Positions 32,793 to 44,847 of a stretch of DNA of 64,000 nt are shown here, piece by piece (position 1 is the first letter of the stretch; each line of letters opens with the position of its first letter). The stretch is from Heloderma charlesbogerti (Eukaryota > Chordata > Lepidosauria > Squamata > Helodermatidae): assembly GCA_026122225.1 (NCBI GenBank), contig JANEZZ010002240.1:868001-932000 (forward strand). Direction: 5' to 3'. The notes beneath the pieces are model-generated. The model was not told the origin of the DNA. It did no database searches and was given only the letters and a program-made list of their open reading frames with translations. A program made the translations under genes and the position numbers.

Positions 32793-33439
32793 GGGAACTG
32801 ACAGAATTGCCCATCTGTACGAACCGGGAAGGATTTCATGCCATTTCCAGAAATCTTCAGCTACAGTGCTCCAGATCTTAATCTTACTTCTTTTCCAGGA
32901 TTTTCAGCACTTTTGCAGGCCAAAGGAAGATTTTCGTGCATCTGGTGGTGTCAGGGTCCAAACTGTGTTTTCTATTAGCACGTAAAAATATAGTTTGTTT
33001 TATCTGTGGGATATATGCAATTGTTTTATTATGGAAAAGACAGTGAAACAGTTGGGAGGAAGGAGATAGAAAAATGTATCCCTTTTTTTTTAAAGATCAT
33101 CTTATAAACATGCACAACTCCCGGAGGTCTGCCGTTTTTGCTCTCTCCAGCTCTTTTTCAAGAGACTGAAGTCACAAAGTTAATTGTGTCCTCCCGTGAA
33201 CAGAAACGAATTCACAGCATCCTCCTTTATGCCATCATATAGCTGCCTCCTGCAACATGTTATTAAAGCAAATTGTAGCAGAAGACTTTATTTTAGCAGG
33301 GTGGCTTCAGTCAGACAGTGGTTTCACATGTTTCCTTTGAAAGATGATGAGGTTTAAAGCTGCTGGCTCTTGGCTGCTGTAATATTCATATACATTTTGG
33401 CCTAGCTTTGCAAGAATTCTCCTCCCTCATTTTCAGAGA
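32790..33439. other. Unique DNA, no gene seen
   Basis: Complex, non-repetitive. The stretch 33140-33420 has no repeat character and could be a conserved non-coding element; this cannot be tested here. Confidence 0.4.
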
Positions 33440-33745
33440 AACACTTGGCAGTTGCCTTCTGCCAAGTCAGACCACCGGTCTACACCAAACTTCCCCAATA
33501 TGGTGGCCTCCAGATGTTTTGGACAACAACTCTCATCAACCCTGACCATTGGCCATGCCAGATGGGGTGTGCTGGGAATTGTATTCCAAAATATCTGGAG
33601 GCCACCACATGGGGGAAGACTGGCTGTGGCCCTCCAAGGTTTCAGAGAGGATCCTTTTCCAGCTCTGGAGATGCTGGGGATTGAACCTGGACCCATCTGC
33701 ATACAAAGTGGGTGCTCTACTACCACTGTGAGACCAGCCTTTCTT
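33440..33745 (-). mobile_element. tRNA-derived SINE split by a MITE
   Basis: The 3' tail, 'ggcagttgccttctgccaagtcagacca', is at 33445-33476. The head, with box B word GGTTCAATCCCCAGC, is at about 33671-33685. A CAGATGTTTTGG MITE (33488-33636) separates them. Confidence 0.75.
33488..33636. mobile_element. Short hAT-like MITE, CTCCAGATGTTTTGGAC type
   Basis: Inverted repeat of 'ttccccaatatggtggcctccagatgttttgga' with 'tccaaaatatctggaggccaccacatggggga'. 'ggccatgcc' and 'gaccattgg' lie in the middle. Related copies at 36474-36598 and 43727-43838. Confidence 0.85.
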
Positions 33746-33769
33746 TTCATAAATCTGCACCTGTAATGA

Positions 33770-34183
33770 ACATATTCTCCTCAAACAACTTTGGGACCAG
33801 GATACCTGAGAGAGCACCTTACTAAACTGCCCAGTCACTGAGGCCATCAGAGGGCTTGGACCTATGGCCCAATTGGGGTCCACCAGGAGAAGAGCCTTCA
33901 GTGTGGTGGCCCCCTTTCTTTGGAATTCCCTGCCCCTGGAGGTCATGCAGGCACCAACACTGCATTGTTTCTGGCACCTCCTGAAAACAGCACTCTTCCA
34001 GGAGGCATTCCTTAATTGACCAGTCACAGTCTTTATTGGCACTGTGAGTTTTAAACAAGTGTAATTCTAATGTGGTGTTTTAATCTCTTTGTGCTCTTAC
34101 TATTTTATCTTTTGTGTTCACTGCTCTGAAATCTGTTCTAGATATAGAGTGGCATATAAATATTGTAAATAAATAAATAAAAT
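33770..34183 (+). mobile_element. LINE-like repeat 3' end with (TAAA) tail
   Basis: 'agagccttcagtgtggtggcccc', 'tttggaattccctgcccctggaggt', 'ctcttccaggaggcattcctta' and 'agtggcatataaatattgtaaataaataaataaa'. The same layout recurs at 59650-60379 ('agggccttcttcgtggtggcac', 'ggtggtttataaatt', AAAT tail). I recognise a common squamate LINE-type tail, possibly L2-like. No RT is present. Confidence 0.6.
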
Positions 34184-34605
34184 GTTGATGGCCAACACAA
34201 GGCCATTGCATCTTGTCATTTGCTACTAGTTCTAGTTCCCCGAAATTGCCCTTGTCAAACAAACACTCCATGGTTGAGTAAAATTGACAAACAACAGCAG
34301 GCAGGATTTGGCAGCCCTCTGAAAGGGACAACAAGCTGGAGCCCTGGTGCTGAAAGGGTGAAATGAAGATGAATTCTGCTCCAAGCATCTGATGCAATTT
34401 ATCCTTGCAGAAGTCAACCATCTTCTACATGGTGGGTGAACAGTCTGTTGGCTCACAGATTTGTAATTACCACATTAAATACAGGAGGATGCAATTACAT
34501 TAGACATAGCACAAGTTGCCTTTTGCCAGATCAGACTGCTTGTCCATTTTTTTATCTCCAGTTTTTATGTTTTGACTATCAGTGGCTCTTCAGGGTCCCC
34601 TGCAG
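34184..34605. other. Unassigned DNA with a SINE-tail remnant
   Basis: 'agttgccttttgccagatcagactgcttgtcc' at about 34510-34543 is the tail of the tRNA SINE in minus orientation. Nothing else recognised. Confidence 0.4.
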
Positions 34606-34885
34606 ACAGGGCCAGCCCTACCATTAGGCAGAATCAGGAGCCCTACCTCAGGTGACAAATGCTGGGAGGTGGCAGCAAGGGGTTGGGGGAGAGAGCTGTG
34701 TGCCATGTGGCATGGATTCCTCCTCCTAAGCTACCCTGCTACCTTTAGATGTTGTGGAGGATGCTGGCCTAGTGTTGAAGAAAGATTCTACTGTCAGGCC
34801 AGTCAGCTTCTTGTCCATGAAATGGGAGGAGGCACCATCTTGTTCTTTGCCTCAGGTGGCAAAATGTCCTGGAATGGCCCTGCCT
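34606..34885. mobile_element. Family J MITE, complete
   Basis: Tips CAGGGCCAGCCCTA and GGAATGGCCCTGCC; subterminal 'cctacctcaggtgac' pairs with 'gcctcaggtggc'. Inverted relative to 3926-4203. Confidence 0.75.
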
Positions 34886-35527
34886 GCAGAGATCTTTTCC
34901 AGCCTTGCTACTTTGAGATCTCTTTTATTCAAGATGCCTAGGATTAAAGCTGCCTCAGGAGAGAATGGAAGCCAGGTCACTAATGGCTCTGTTGAGAAGC
35001 TTTTATCTCTTAAAATTAGTTTTCTCTCTCCCTAACTCCAACGAATCAGGAGGTAATTCTTTGTTCATTTCTGTAAGTAAGTTTCTATTTCCTGAGTCAA
35101 AACTTTTTCTCTCGCTTTTTCTGACTTTCTATAGAATTTTATTTCATTTCATTCATTTATCATATTTCTATACCACCCCATCGCTGAAGCTCTCTGGGAG
35201 GTTCAGAAACATTTTATAATCTTCTGCTCCTCTGAACCCAACTTCCTGACCTCTACATTCTAACTAAAATTGTAACTTCTAAACCATTATTTTTTTGGCT
35301 GAAAAATTGTCTAGCATGCACCCAAAAGAGATTTAATACCAGAGTATCCCAAATCCAAACTAAAGACAAAAATGGAGGACAGTTCTATTCCTTCACAGCA
35401 CAGCACCAGGGAAAGGACCCCTGAAGATGTTTTTAGTGTACACATAGATTAATATGGGAGAATGTGCTCCATCCAGGTACCTTTTCATATAAGACTTGAA
35501 AGACAAACATCGGCCATTTTAATTGTG
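34886..35527. other. Unassigned DNA with a LINE/SINE tail-like piece
   Basis: 'attcatttatcatatttctataccacccc' at about 35150-35178 is the kind of tail seen at 3839-3890, on SINE/LINE 3' ends. The rest is unique. Confidence 0.4.
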
Positions 35528-36175
35528 CCCAGTAATGGACAAGTAAGGGGAAGAAATGGGAGCAGTGACAGATTTTATTTTCTTGGGCTCCAAGGTCACT
35601 GCAGACAGTGACTGTAGCCATGAAATTAAAAGACGCTTGCTCCTTGGGAGGAAAGCTATGGCACACCTAGACAGCATAGTAAGAAGCAGAGACATCACCT
35701 TGCTGACAAAGGTCCGCATAATCAAAGCTATGGTTTTTCCAGCAGTAATGTATGGCTGTGAGAGCTGGACTATAAGGAAGGCTGAGCGCCAAAGAGTTGA
35801 TGCTTTCGAACTGTGGTACTGGAGAAGACTCTTATGAGTCCCCTGGACTGCAAGGAGGTCAAATCAGTCCATTCTAAAGGAAATCAACCCTGAGTGCTCC
35901 TTGGAAGGACAGATACTGAAGCTAAAGCTCAAATATTTTGGCCATCAAATGCAAAGAGAAAAATCACTGGAAAAGTCACTGATGCTGGGAAAGATTGAAG
36001 GCAAAAAGAGAAGGGGACAGCAGAGGATGAGATGGCTAGATAGCATCACCGATGCAATGAATATGAACTTGAGCACACTCTGGGAGAGAGTGGAGGACAG
36101 GAAGGCCTGGTGAGCTATGGTCCATGGGGTCACGAAGAGTCGGACACGACTTAACGACTGAACAACAACAAAAGA
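35528..36175 (+). mobile_element. BovB (RTE) LINE 3' end, pseudogenised
   Basis: Encodes the C-terminal end of the BovB reverse-transcriptase protein. TDFIFLGSKVTADSDCSHEI begins near 35568, followed by the conserved words MYGCESWTIRKAE and FELWYWRRLL. An in-frame stop at 35835-35837 stands where BovB normally has an arginine; the frame continues through VPWTARRSNQSILKEI, YFGHQMQREKSLEKSLMLGK and RMRWLDSITDAMNMN. It ends with 'gtccatggggtcacgaagagtcgg' and 'acaacaacaaaa', the usual BovB 3' end. The 5' part, with endonuclease and RT core, is absent. BovB is abundant in squamates. Confidence 0.95.
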
Positions 36176-36473
36176 CAGTAAAGTTGTTTCGAAACTTGTA
36201 AGAAGTGCATCCATCAGTTGGTCCCAGTTAACAAACTTGCAGCTGCATTTTGAGCTAACTAATATTTCCAAAGAGTTCCAAAGGCCCCATGTATAATGCA
36301 TTATAATAGGCTAGTCTGGAGATTACCAGACCATGGATACTTTGCCTAGGCTCTCTCTACTCAGAATGCTTTTGCAGCTGCCACACCAGCCATAGGTGGT
36401 AGGAGACATTTAATCCCACCAATGCCACTTGAGCAGATCTAACAGCACCCCCAAGCTCCTGGTCCTCTAGGGC

Positions 36474-36598
36474 AGCAGTGGGCAACTTGCTGGCCACCAG
36501 ACATTTTAGCCTATAATTCTTATCAGTCCCAATCAACATAGCCAATGATGAAGGGTGATGGGAGTTCTGAGGGGCCACAAATGGCCAATTCCTGCTTT
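36474..36598. mobile_element. Short hAT-like MITE, CCAGACATTTTAG type
   Basis: 'cagtgggcaacttgctggccac' pairs imperfectly with 'ggggccacaaatggccaattcctgc'. Related to 33488-33636. Confidence 0.6.
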
Positions 36599-37718
36599 AG
36601 GGGAAATGCAGCCTAGTCCAGAACAGTCTGAATATCCAGATCAAATGAACAACCCACTCCCCCAAAGTCCTTGTTGTTTGGGTGGAATTCTAATCTCTTG
36701 GCTCTCATTTGATCAATTACTGGTCCCAAACACTGATTCAGCATTTCCACAGGTTCACCTGAGTCAGATGAAAAGGAGAGGTAGGACTGGATTTCATCAG
36801 CATATTAATGACATCTCACTCCACATATCTGGATGATGATCCTCACCCAGTAGTGTCATGTAGATATGATAAAGCAAGGGAGTTAAGAGGAAACCCTAGC
36901 ATAATTGATATGGGGCCAAGTGGTAGTCTCCCATCACCACTTCTGGAACTGGCAATGCGGGTAGGAACGGAGCCACTGAAACTAAGGGCCTCCAACAATC
37001 CCCAGCCAAGACAGCCTATTCAGAAGGATTCCACAATTGACATCACAAACTTGAGAGGCCAGGAAATTTATGAGGGTCACACTCCTGCTGTCCTTCTCCC
37101 AGCATAGGTCATCCATTTGTTTATTTATTTTCATTTATTTAAAATATTTCTTGGCTGCCTTTTAGGGCAGATGCCTTCCCAAGGAAGCTCACAGCAATAC
37201 AATACATAAAAACAGTTCAAATATTAAAAGTGATAAAAATGTAAGCACAATAAAATAGGGATAAAAACAACAATAAAAGCCAACAATAAAACCACCAGCA
37301 GCAGCAGCAATCATATCAAGAGAAGGCCAAGGCAAAATAATAAGTTTTCAAGGCCCTCCTAAAAGCCTGCAATAATGGAGTGTGATGGACCTCCAATGGC
37401 AACTTGTTCCAAAGGTGTGAGGCCAATGCAGAGAAGGCCCTCATCCATCAGGGTGACCCAGGCCTGGAGTTAGATTGAAATGAATCTACAGAGTCATTCA
37501 AGAGGGTCTGATATTCCATGGCCAGCACCCACTTGAGCAACTTGCCCAAGAAAGGAATATTTGCAACTTGATTTACATTCCATCTTGGAAGCGGGGGTAG
37601 GGGGGAATGGTGGCTGGGTGTACAAAAGAACCTTGCACAAATCAGATGGAAAAGAGAAAAAATGGAGCCTTACTGAATACCAGAGTATGCATTGGAATGG
37701 CCATCCAATAGAAATGTA

Positions 37719-37759
<41 letters not shown>
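37719..37759. repeat. (TTAC)n microsatellite
   Basis: About ten TTAC units at the tail of a family F repeat. Confidence 0.97.
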
Positions 37760-37761
<2 letters not shown>

Positions 37762-38100
37762 CATTTATATACCACTCCACATCTAAGATTCTGGAGCAGT
37801 AAACAATAAAAGATAAAAGAGTACAAAGATAAAAGAAATAAAAGACCATATTAAAAATTGCTATTTTCAAAAACAAAGTACCAATAAAAACCATGGCTGG
37901 TCAGTCAGGGAAGTCTTCCTGGAACAAAGAGATTTTCAGGAGGTCCTGGAACAACACAGTGTTGGTGCTTGCCTGACCTCCAGAGGCAGGGAGTTCCATA
38001 GAAAGTGGGCCACCACACTCAAGGCTATTCTCTGGTTGGACTCCAATTGGGCCAGAGGTCCATGTGGAACCTATGTCTGTCAGCACAGGAGTTCTCTCAA

Positions 38101-39529
38101 TAGGATGTGCATTTCAATGTTCATTTGTCTGCACATCTCATCAATTGCAAGCAGTGACCTGTTGCCATAATGCTAATCAATTTGTGAAATGGCCTTTTTT
38201 TTTCTTTTGCTGTTTTTTAGGGGGTGGGTGGGTGGGTGAGTGAGAATGAAAACTGGCATGTGCACATATTTTTCTTTAGAAAAGGAAGAAGATTCAAGTC
38301 ACTCTGTAGACCAGTGATGGTGGACCTCTGGCCCTCGGAGCTCCCAAAGGCTCCAACCCTTGCCTTCTGGATTAGTGAAGGCAAACAGCGTGCTAAGGCT
38401 AATCCCTGTTATCTGTTAGATATGATCACTGATCATAGATAACAGCAGGGATTCAACTTGGTCCACTGCTCATCATCCCAAATGAGAAAAAGTCAAATCT
38501 ATTTCTCCATGCCTCTCTCTGCACAGTGTAAAGTAGATGATGTCAGGGAATGGGTGCAGCTTCAGGTGTGGAGCCCAACCCCCTGACATCATCTGGACCA
38601 TGGGAGGGAACCCGGGGACAATCCAGTCACTGGACCCCAATATATTTGACCCTTCTGCCACAGACATTCCATGGATGTTTGAGAGCATCTGGAAGCAAAG
38701 CAGAACACTTCATGGAAATAAAGTGACAGGATTTCTATAAACCTGATCTCCACTAATTCATAAATGCCTGAATTCTTCGAAATCAGAACAGGTTTGTTTC
38801 TTACTTACCAATGCCAACATATTCGAGCAGTGAGCTGAGAGTGCTAAAAGCCACAGGCCCTTCCTGTGTCTCCAGGATGATAAGCAGAGGATGGTAGAGC
38901 ATCAATGCATCATGCTGCTTCCCTTCTAAATGTTGCTGTGGTGATACTGAGTTTGATACTGAGTCTGATATTTATTGAGTTACCCAGAGACTGCAGTGTG
39001 TGTGATGGGATCAGAAGGCAGAGTCACAACTATCACACCAGCATGCCTTTGGATTGAATTAGGTAAGGGAGGCTCTCTACAATTACAGACTTTAACCTTG
39101 CTTAACTGCAGAGTCAGAACCACAACAGGGGTGATGGGATAAAAAAGGCAGACTCGTGTTTGCTGTGAAGCAAACCAGGAGGCAATGCTGGCATTATTAG
39201 CAGAGCATTCCACATTTACAGTGGTGCAGCTAGGGCTTGACCTCAGGGCTGGAGTCTAGGGCTCTGCAGCTCTGGGCCCCCCAAATGACCTCCTAGAGAG
39301 CAGCAAATGATGGGGCCAGCACCAAACAGGCTAGCATCTGGGCTGGCAAACTCCATATTATCCTTGTGGTCAGGATGGTACCATGATTTAAATGAGTTTA
39401 AAATGTGAAAATGTACATGCTCAGAGTGACAGATGTCCGTCACTGTTGAGCCTGGCCCTTTGGGGGCTCGATGGACTGCTGGCAAGCACCAAACTCATCT
39501 TGTGTTTGGAGGCTGAGCTGTGGGGCTTT
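38101..39529. other. Unassigned DNA, no gene seen
   Basis: Small inverted repeats (for example 'gatatgatcactgatcatagat' near 38420) and a MITE edge near 38310. No coding signal. Confidence 0.4.
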
Positions 39530-39894
39530 TCCTGAAATCTGGTACCTTTTTTCATGTTTAAGAATGGACATAAATAGAAATAGGTGCACATTGTGGGGCA
39601 CAATTTGTGATTTACACAAATTTCAGCCACAATTCGCACAATTTAGGTGACTTTTGGCCCCAAATTGCACACATTACACAAATTACAGCTGAAATTTGTG
39701 TATATCTCACAAACTGCACCCTGGAATTTGCACACATTTCTATTTGCCTAAATAAATAAATAAACCCTGGAAAAATCCATGAGTTGGCTCAACTTGATGC
39801 AGATTGGGGAAGTGAACTGAAGTCTGGGAGGTGGGGGGAGCTGATGGAAGCTGAGTGAGCTCCAGACCCCAGACAGATTCCTCCAACATCCCTA
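39530..39894 (-). mobile_element. Family G MITE, minus strand
   Basis: Ends at 39894 with 'ttcctccaacatcccta'. The array of AATTTGTGTAAATC-like words and 'gagttggctcaacttgatgca' match 61950-62402 in reverse. Confidence 0.7.
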
Positions 39895-40175
39895 CTTAGA
39901 GAATCATCAAAACTGGAGCTAACAGAAGTTCTCTGAATGCTCCGCAAAGGTGGTTCTCAAAGCTTGTTCTGACTCAAGTCCACATCAGATTGCCAGCTCT
40001 GGGTTTTATTTTATTTTTCTTTTCACATGAAAATCTCTGCCTGTTTTGATGCATATTTTTTCAAATGTACACATCAATTGTTTGCATCTTTGAAATGTAC
40101 ACATTCTTCCCCATTGATTAAAGGGTATTTGTGCACATTTTTCAAAAGTACACATTTTGTCATGTGCGTTTTCCA
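39895..40175 (-). mobile_element. Family B MITE, partial, minus strand
   Basis: 'gaagttctctgaatgctcc', 'tgttctgactcaagtccacatcag', 'cttttcacatgaaaatc' and 'tttttcaaatgtacacatcaa' match 48394-48767 in reverse. The tip is lost. Confidence 0.7.
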
Positions 40176-41322
40176 AATCTACCCTTACTCACCTTTATTC
40201 TAAGCTAAACAATACCAGATGTTGTAACCTTTCCTCATAGGGGGGTTGCTCCCTTGATCATTTTAGTTGCCCCTTTGTGCTCTTTTTCCAGCTCTGCAAT
40301 ACCCCTTTTTAGGTGCAGTAACCAGAACTGTACACAGTATTCTAAGTGTGGTCACACCATAGGTTTGTCTAAGGGCAGTGTGATCTTGGCAGCTTTTGCT
40401 CTGTCATATTTTGCTCTGTCATATTTGCCCTTCAAATATTTGGAAATTTCCAGCATGTTGCCTCTTATTTGTCTCTTCTCCAAGTTCCCCAAACATAGTC
40501 TGTTATGTTCCCCTACAAGTCATCATTCTCCCTCCCACATTGGGAAAGCAGTTCAAAAGAAGAATGCAGAATGACAGACAGATACAGACTCACATAGGTT
40601 TGGAACATAGTTATATATAGGTCACTTTTGCTCCTCCATTTTCATTCCCACAATTGGATTGGGAAGTTGGTGAAAAACAACAATCCAAAAGCAATAAAGA
40701 GAAACAAACAAACCTATACTCTTTAACATTTCTTGTTTGATGGGAACATGGCACTGACAATTCTTTTGTTGTTTTGTCTTTTCCTATTGAAAAATGTATA
40801 TTCCTGTGAACTGATGAAGCTTATGTCAGCTTACTTCTGAAAGGTTTTGTCTGTGCAAATTATCAAGGCTTCAAGGCTTACACTGTGTCTTTTGCACTGG
40901 GATTTAAGAACGGGGTGAGGGAGAGAGAAAATAATGTGCTGGTATTTGTAAATGATGCCAAGCAAAAATACTGTGTACACAAGCTCTTCAGAGCAAACAC
41001 AGCACACAGAGCAGCCACAAAGCAATCTCCCCCACACATTTCTGCCAACGTACCTCCAGCCCTCAACTAAAGTGTTCATTTTCTATGGTCGACTGAACTC
41101 TTTGCTTCTTTTGCTGAATGTGCTGGTAAGGGATGTCAGCTGTAATGGGGGAAATTGTCTACTGGGAAAGTGTCTGAGACCACCAACCTCATTTCATTTA
41201 GGCCACACAACAGCCTGCCAGTTGTAGCAACTTTAATTCACAACTGATTAGGTCCAGAGATAAATTACCAAGGAAAAAATTAGAAGTCCCATTTCTCATG
41301 TGAAGGGAGAAATGTCTTAGGT
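40176..41322. other. Unassigned DNA
   Basis: 40190-40510 resembles a degraded LINE RNA-like repeat on the plus strand ('agtgtggtcacaccataggtttgtctaagggcagtgtgatcttggc'). The remainder is unique. Confidence 0.4.
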
Positions 41323-41520
41323 CTAGGGATGTTGGAGGAATCCATCCATGGGGTGGAGTTCACTGAGCTTTCATCAGCTCGCTGCCCCCTCCCTCTGACT
41401 TTGTCTCATTTCCCTGCAAGCTGGCCCAACTCAATGTGCATCAAGTTGGGCCAGTTTGTGGATTTTCCAGGTTGTTTTTTTTTAAAAAAACCTGTGCATA
41501 TAGAAATATGCACAAATAAT
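41323..41520 (+). mobile_element. Family G MITE, left part
   Basis: Tip TAGGGATGTTGGAGGAATCC, then 'ccaactcaatgtgcatcaag'. Stops at about 41520, before the AAATTGCAGC array. Confidence 0.7.
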
Positions 41521-41539
41521 TCACATTTGGATTGGATTA

Positions 41540-41680
41540 GGGTTTTTTTTAGATCAGTGTTGGGTTTTTAGTTTTTTTTGTTCAGTTGATTATGTAAATT
41601 TGTTATTAGTATTGTACACCACCTAAAGTGGTCGGGTAGCCAGCCAGATGGATGTCAAATAAATAAATAAATAGGGCCAG
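41540..41680 (+). mobile_element. LINE-like repeat tail
   Basis: 'gtattgtacaccacctaaagtgg' followed by 'aaataaataaataaata'. Confidence 0.5.
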
Positions 41681-41810
41681 TTCAGTGTTAGGTATTAGGA
41701 ATGATTAGGAAGGGGAGTGAAAGTCAACATCTAAACATGACAGTGACACTCACAAACATTCACTCATTTATTTTGCTGCAATTGGTTTACAAAGAAACCC
41801 CTCTAAAGGT

Positions 41811-42195
41811 GCAATCCTATGGCTACCAGTCAGCAGCTAGAAGACCATAGGATAGGTCGGTTCCCTGAGAAATGACCTTCACCCCCTCCTGCACTGCCTC
41901 GTAGGCAGCATGGAACGGCCCCACACTCCGTGCTCAGAAGAGGAGCATGGAGCTGTGAAAATGGGGCATTCCTGGGGGCATGCCAGGGCGGGGAAGTCGG
42001 AAATCCGGTAGGACACATCCTAAGTGTCGTCCGGCCACTACTTCCCACAGTCCGCCTTCCCATGGCTAGACAGCCACAAATGCATGGTGGATGAAGCGCG
42101 GAGGGGACGACCCCCTCTGCACTTCTCCTGCCCTGCATTGGATAGGCGGTCGCCTCCGAGATTGGAGGTGGCTGCCTATTCCAGTAGGGTTGCTC
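41811..42195. mobile_element. Family E foldback MITE (GCAATCCTAT tips)
   Basis: Left tip GCAATCCTATGG, right tip AGTAGGGTTGCTCC. The interior ('agcggaggggac..ccctgcattggataggcggtc', 'acacatcctaagtgtcgtccggcca') matches 48920-49325 in reverse orientation. Confidence 0.7.
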
Positions 42196-42285
42196 CTTAA
42201 AACTCCCAATAAAAAATCAATATTGATGAACGTCAAACCCAGAGACATTTTTATTTTTAAGAAAAGGAAAAAAGAGTGGCTAAAA

Positions 42286-43500
42286 TTAGAACTGTGCACA
42301 AATGGCCCCTTGAAATTCTCCATCCTGGGACAATTCCACTGAATTTCTCCAGGGAGAAGAGAAATTCTCAACAGTTCCTCACAGGTAGGGCTCACCATTG
42401 ACAGGGATTGCAGCATAGCTTCCTCTTTTTTTCCTAAAAGTTTCCCCCCTCAGGGGGGAGGAGGGGGTTGTGCTGCCACTGTAAGTGGCAACATCAACTG
42501 TGTTGTCAGGCTGGCCCCCATTTTGCGCCCACCACAATGCAGTGAGGGGGACGATGTTGAATCCAGCTCCAAGGAAGAGTTGGCGCTAGTGCTGTGCCAA
42601 AATGTGTGTCCAATTTCCTGAAGCTGTTCTTCCCCCATGAAGAGGCTTCCACTTTTCTGCCTCATTTTCAGGGTGTTTTATGGTGCATTTTGTTAGTGTT
42701 TTTGAGCTTATGTAATCACTGTAAAGTGGCCAAGGGTGCTGTGTGCATGTTTTATTTCTATTATACATCTGTCCTTTTCTCTGCAGCCTCCCAGGCTGCC
42801 TGTGCTTCCTGGTCTGAAAAAGCCCTGTTTATTTGTTTGATTATTTACAGCATTTATATACTCCTCCACATCTAGACAGATTCCAGAGTGGTGAACAATA
42901 AAAGATAAAAAGAATTAAAAAAACATATTAGAAACATTGTTTTTCAAACAGAGTACCAATAAAAACTGTGGTTGGTCAGTCAAGGAAGGCTTCGAGTATT
43001 GGGTGATATATAAATGTAATGTAATGTAATTAATTAATTATGTTTTCAGGAGGTGCCAAAACAATACAATGTTCATGCCTGCCTGACCTCCAGAGGCAGG
43101 GAGTTTTGTAGAAAAAAAGCCACCACACTGAAGGCTCTTCTCCAGGTGGACACCAATCTGGCCACTCAGAACCACCAGGAGCATGCCCTCTGATGACCTC
43201 AGTGACCTCATATGGGAGGAATGACCTCATGATGTCTTCTCCTGGAGTTTAACTGAAGTGTGGGAAGCCAAGGGGGCTGTAGACTGCTGGAGAGATGATT
43301 GTACAATGAAAGACAGGACACTCACGCATATTCCTTGGCCACCTCTTAAGTAAGGAAGGACAAGTAACAAGAATCCAAGCCATCAGAATTTCTCTGAAAT
43401 GTTTTTCTCCTTTGAATTTCTTTTTGAAAGCTTTTTTCCCCCTATCAAATAGAACGAGGATGGTTGAAACAAAATGTGGGAGAAGTTTTCAGGACAGCAC
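42286..43500 (+). mobile_element. Family K element split by a family F repeat
   Basis: Left end 'agaactgtgcacaaatggcc' and right end 'aaatgtgggagaagttttcaggacagcac'. The same order of words as 44848-45612. A family F segment (about 42827-43210) lies where the other copy is continuous. Confidence 0.7.
42827..43210. mobile_element. Family F repeat inserted in family K
   Basis: Begins 'gtttatttgtttgattatttacagcatttatatactcctcc' and contains 'cctgacctccagaggcagggagttttg'. Matches 37720-38100. Absent from the family K copy at 44848-45612, where 'aaaagccct' runs straight into 'atgggaggaa'. Confidence 0.7.
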
Positions 43501-43726
43501 TAGCTAAAACAACAGATAAACCCACTATAAGCATCACAAATTCCACTAAAAGTATAGGTAGACAGGGTGAATGTTGCCTTTGGAGAGTTCTGTAAGCAGG
43601 AGCCACTACAAAAAAGGCCCTTTCACTGATCAGTCACCTTCTACCTCACTTCAGATGTCAGGGGCATCCAGAGAACAGCCTCTGAAGACATGGAAGACAT
43701 GGATGGGAAGGCAGTCCTTTGCCTCA

Positions 43727-43838
43727 GTAGTTGGGAACCTGTGACTCTCCAGATGTTGGTGGACTACAACCCCATCGTCCCTTACCATTGACCATGCTGG
43801 CTGCAGATGATGGGAGTTCTTCCCCACCCCTGTTTCAC
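43727..43838. mobile_element. Short hAT-like MITE, CTCCAGATGTTGGTGGAC type
   Basis: 'tgggaacctgtgactctccagatgttgg' pairs imperfectly with the right end 'gatgggagttcttccccacccctg'. 'accattgaccatgctggc' in the middle is typical of this family. Confidence 0.75.
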
Positions 43839-44785
43839 ACACAAATGGATGAGAAATCAACCTGACAATCCCAGGATTCTAACTGATGCTGCAGTTAACA
43901 ATCAGAAGGAACAGAAGGGATGCACAAGGGGACAGCACACTTTCTATCTTTGTGTGTATCATTAGCATTTGAAGAGGAGACTTATGCATCCCCCCATGGA
44001 GAGATGCACACACCACAGCTGCACCAGGATGCACACACATCTCCCTGCGGTGGAGAAGTATGAGAGCATATTTCAAAGGCAAATGTTTTGTATGACTACC
44101 CTGAATTCACTTCCTGTACACAGAATTAGCATCTGAAAGAGTTCTGCATTGCTAGCTGCAAACAATGGATTCATGAAGAAGGGCATCTTTGCCTGTCCCG
44201 AGATGCCTCTCTGCCTTGCATCTCTGCTGATTATGCGAAGTGAACAACTGCCTCTGGTACACCCTGCACAGATCTGTTGATTTAGAGAAGTCAAGAGGAA
44301 GGCTTCGTTGTGGGAAAAGTTTCTAATCTCATTTCCTCGTGCAAGTTAAACTCATGCGGGTAGAATTCCTCTCAGTATTACAGGTTTGGTCATAGATGTG
44401 TCTACTAGTTGCCATTCTCTAAAGCAGGGGTGGGCATGACACAGTCCATGTGCTGCAGGCAACTGCAGGCCTTTTGGGGGGCACTCACTGACCCTACTGC
44501 TGCTGCCAGATGTGCATGGTGGTGACCAAAACCACCATGATTTTCCATTAAAACAAAGCCCAGCCCCATAGGGAGCAGAATCATGCTCCTGGAATCTCCT
44601 AGGAACACAGTTTTCCTTCCTAAGAGGTTATATGTCTCCCCGCCCCCACTTACTTTTCTTCCCCTTTTTTCTGGGCAAATGGACACGCGGAACTGCAGCC
44701 ACCCACGATTTTTATTTTCTAAGAATGCCAGTGGGGCCAACATGGAGCACAGAAACGTTCTTAGATGTGAAGAGTTCTAAATACA
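43839..44785. other. Unique DNA, no gene seen
   Basis: A MITE edge, 'gcaggggtgggcatgacac', is near 44425. No coding signal. Confidence 0.4.
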
Positions 44786-44813
44786 TACATGCATACATAC
44801 ATACATACACAAA
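44786..44813. repeat. (ATAC)n microsatellite
   Basis: ATACATAC units with one G substitution. Confidence 0.9.
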
Positions 44814-44847
44814 TAATAAGAACAAAATAAAGATTCTGGCACTTCTA

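Larger units (their letters stand above)
36190..38100. mobile_element. Composite of old LINE-like repeats (family F), with a MITE inside
   Basis: 36190-36470 and 36600-37110 hold words of a common squamate repeat ('gtataatgcattataataggctagtctgg', 'agcacccccaagctcctgg'). 37120-37560 starts 'tttatttaaaatatttcttggctgcc' and contains 'ttttcaaggccctcctaaaagcc'. 37720-38100 holds 'cctgacctccagaggcagggagttcc' and 'gccaccacactcaaggctattctct'. The last piece is a copy of 42827-43210. Family name and orientation unresolved. Confidence 0.5.
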
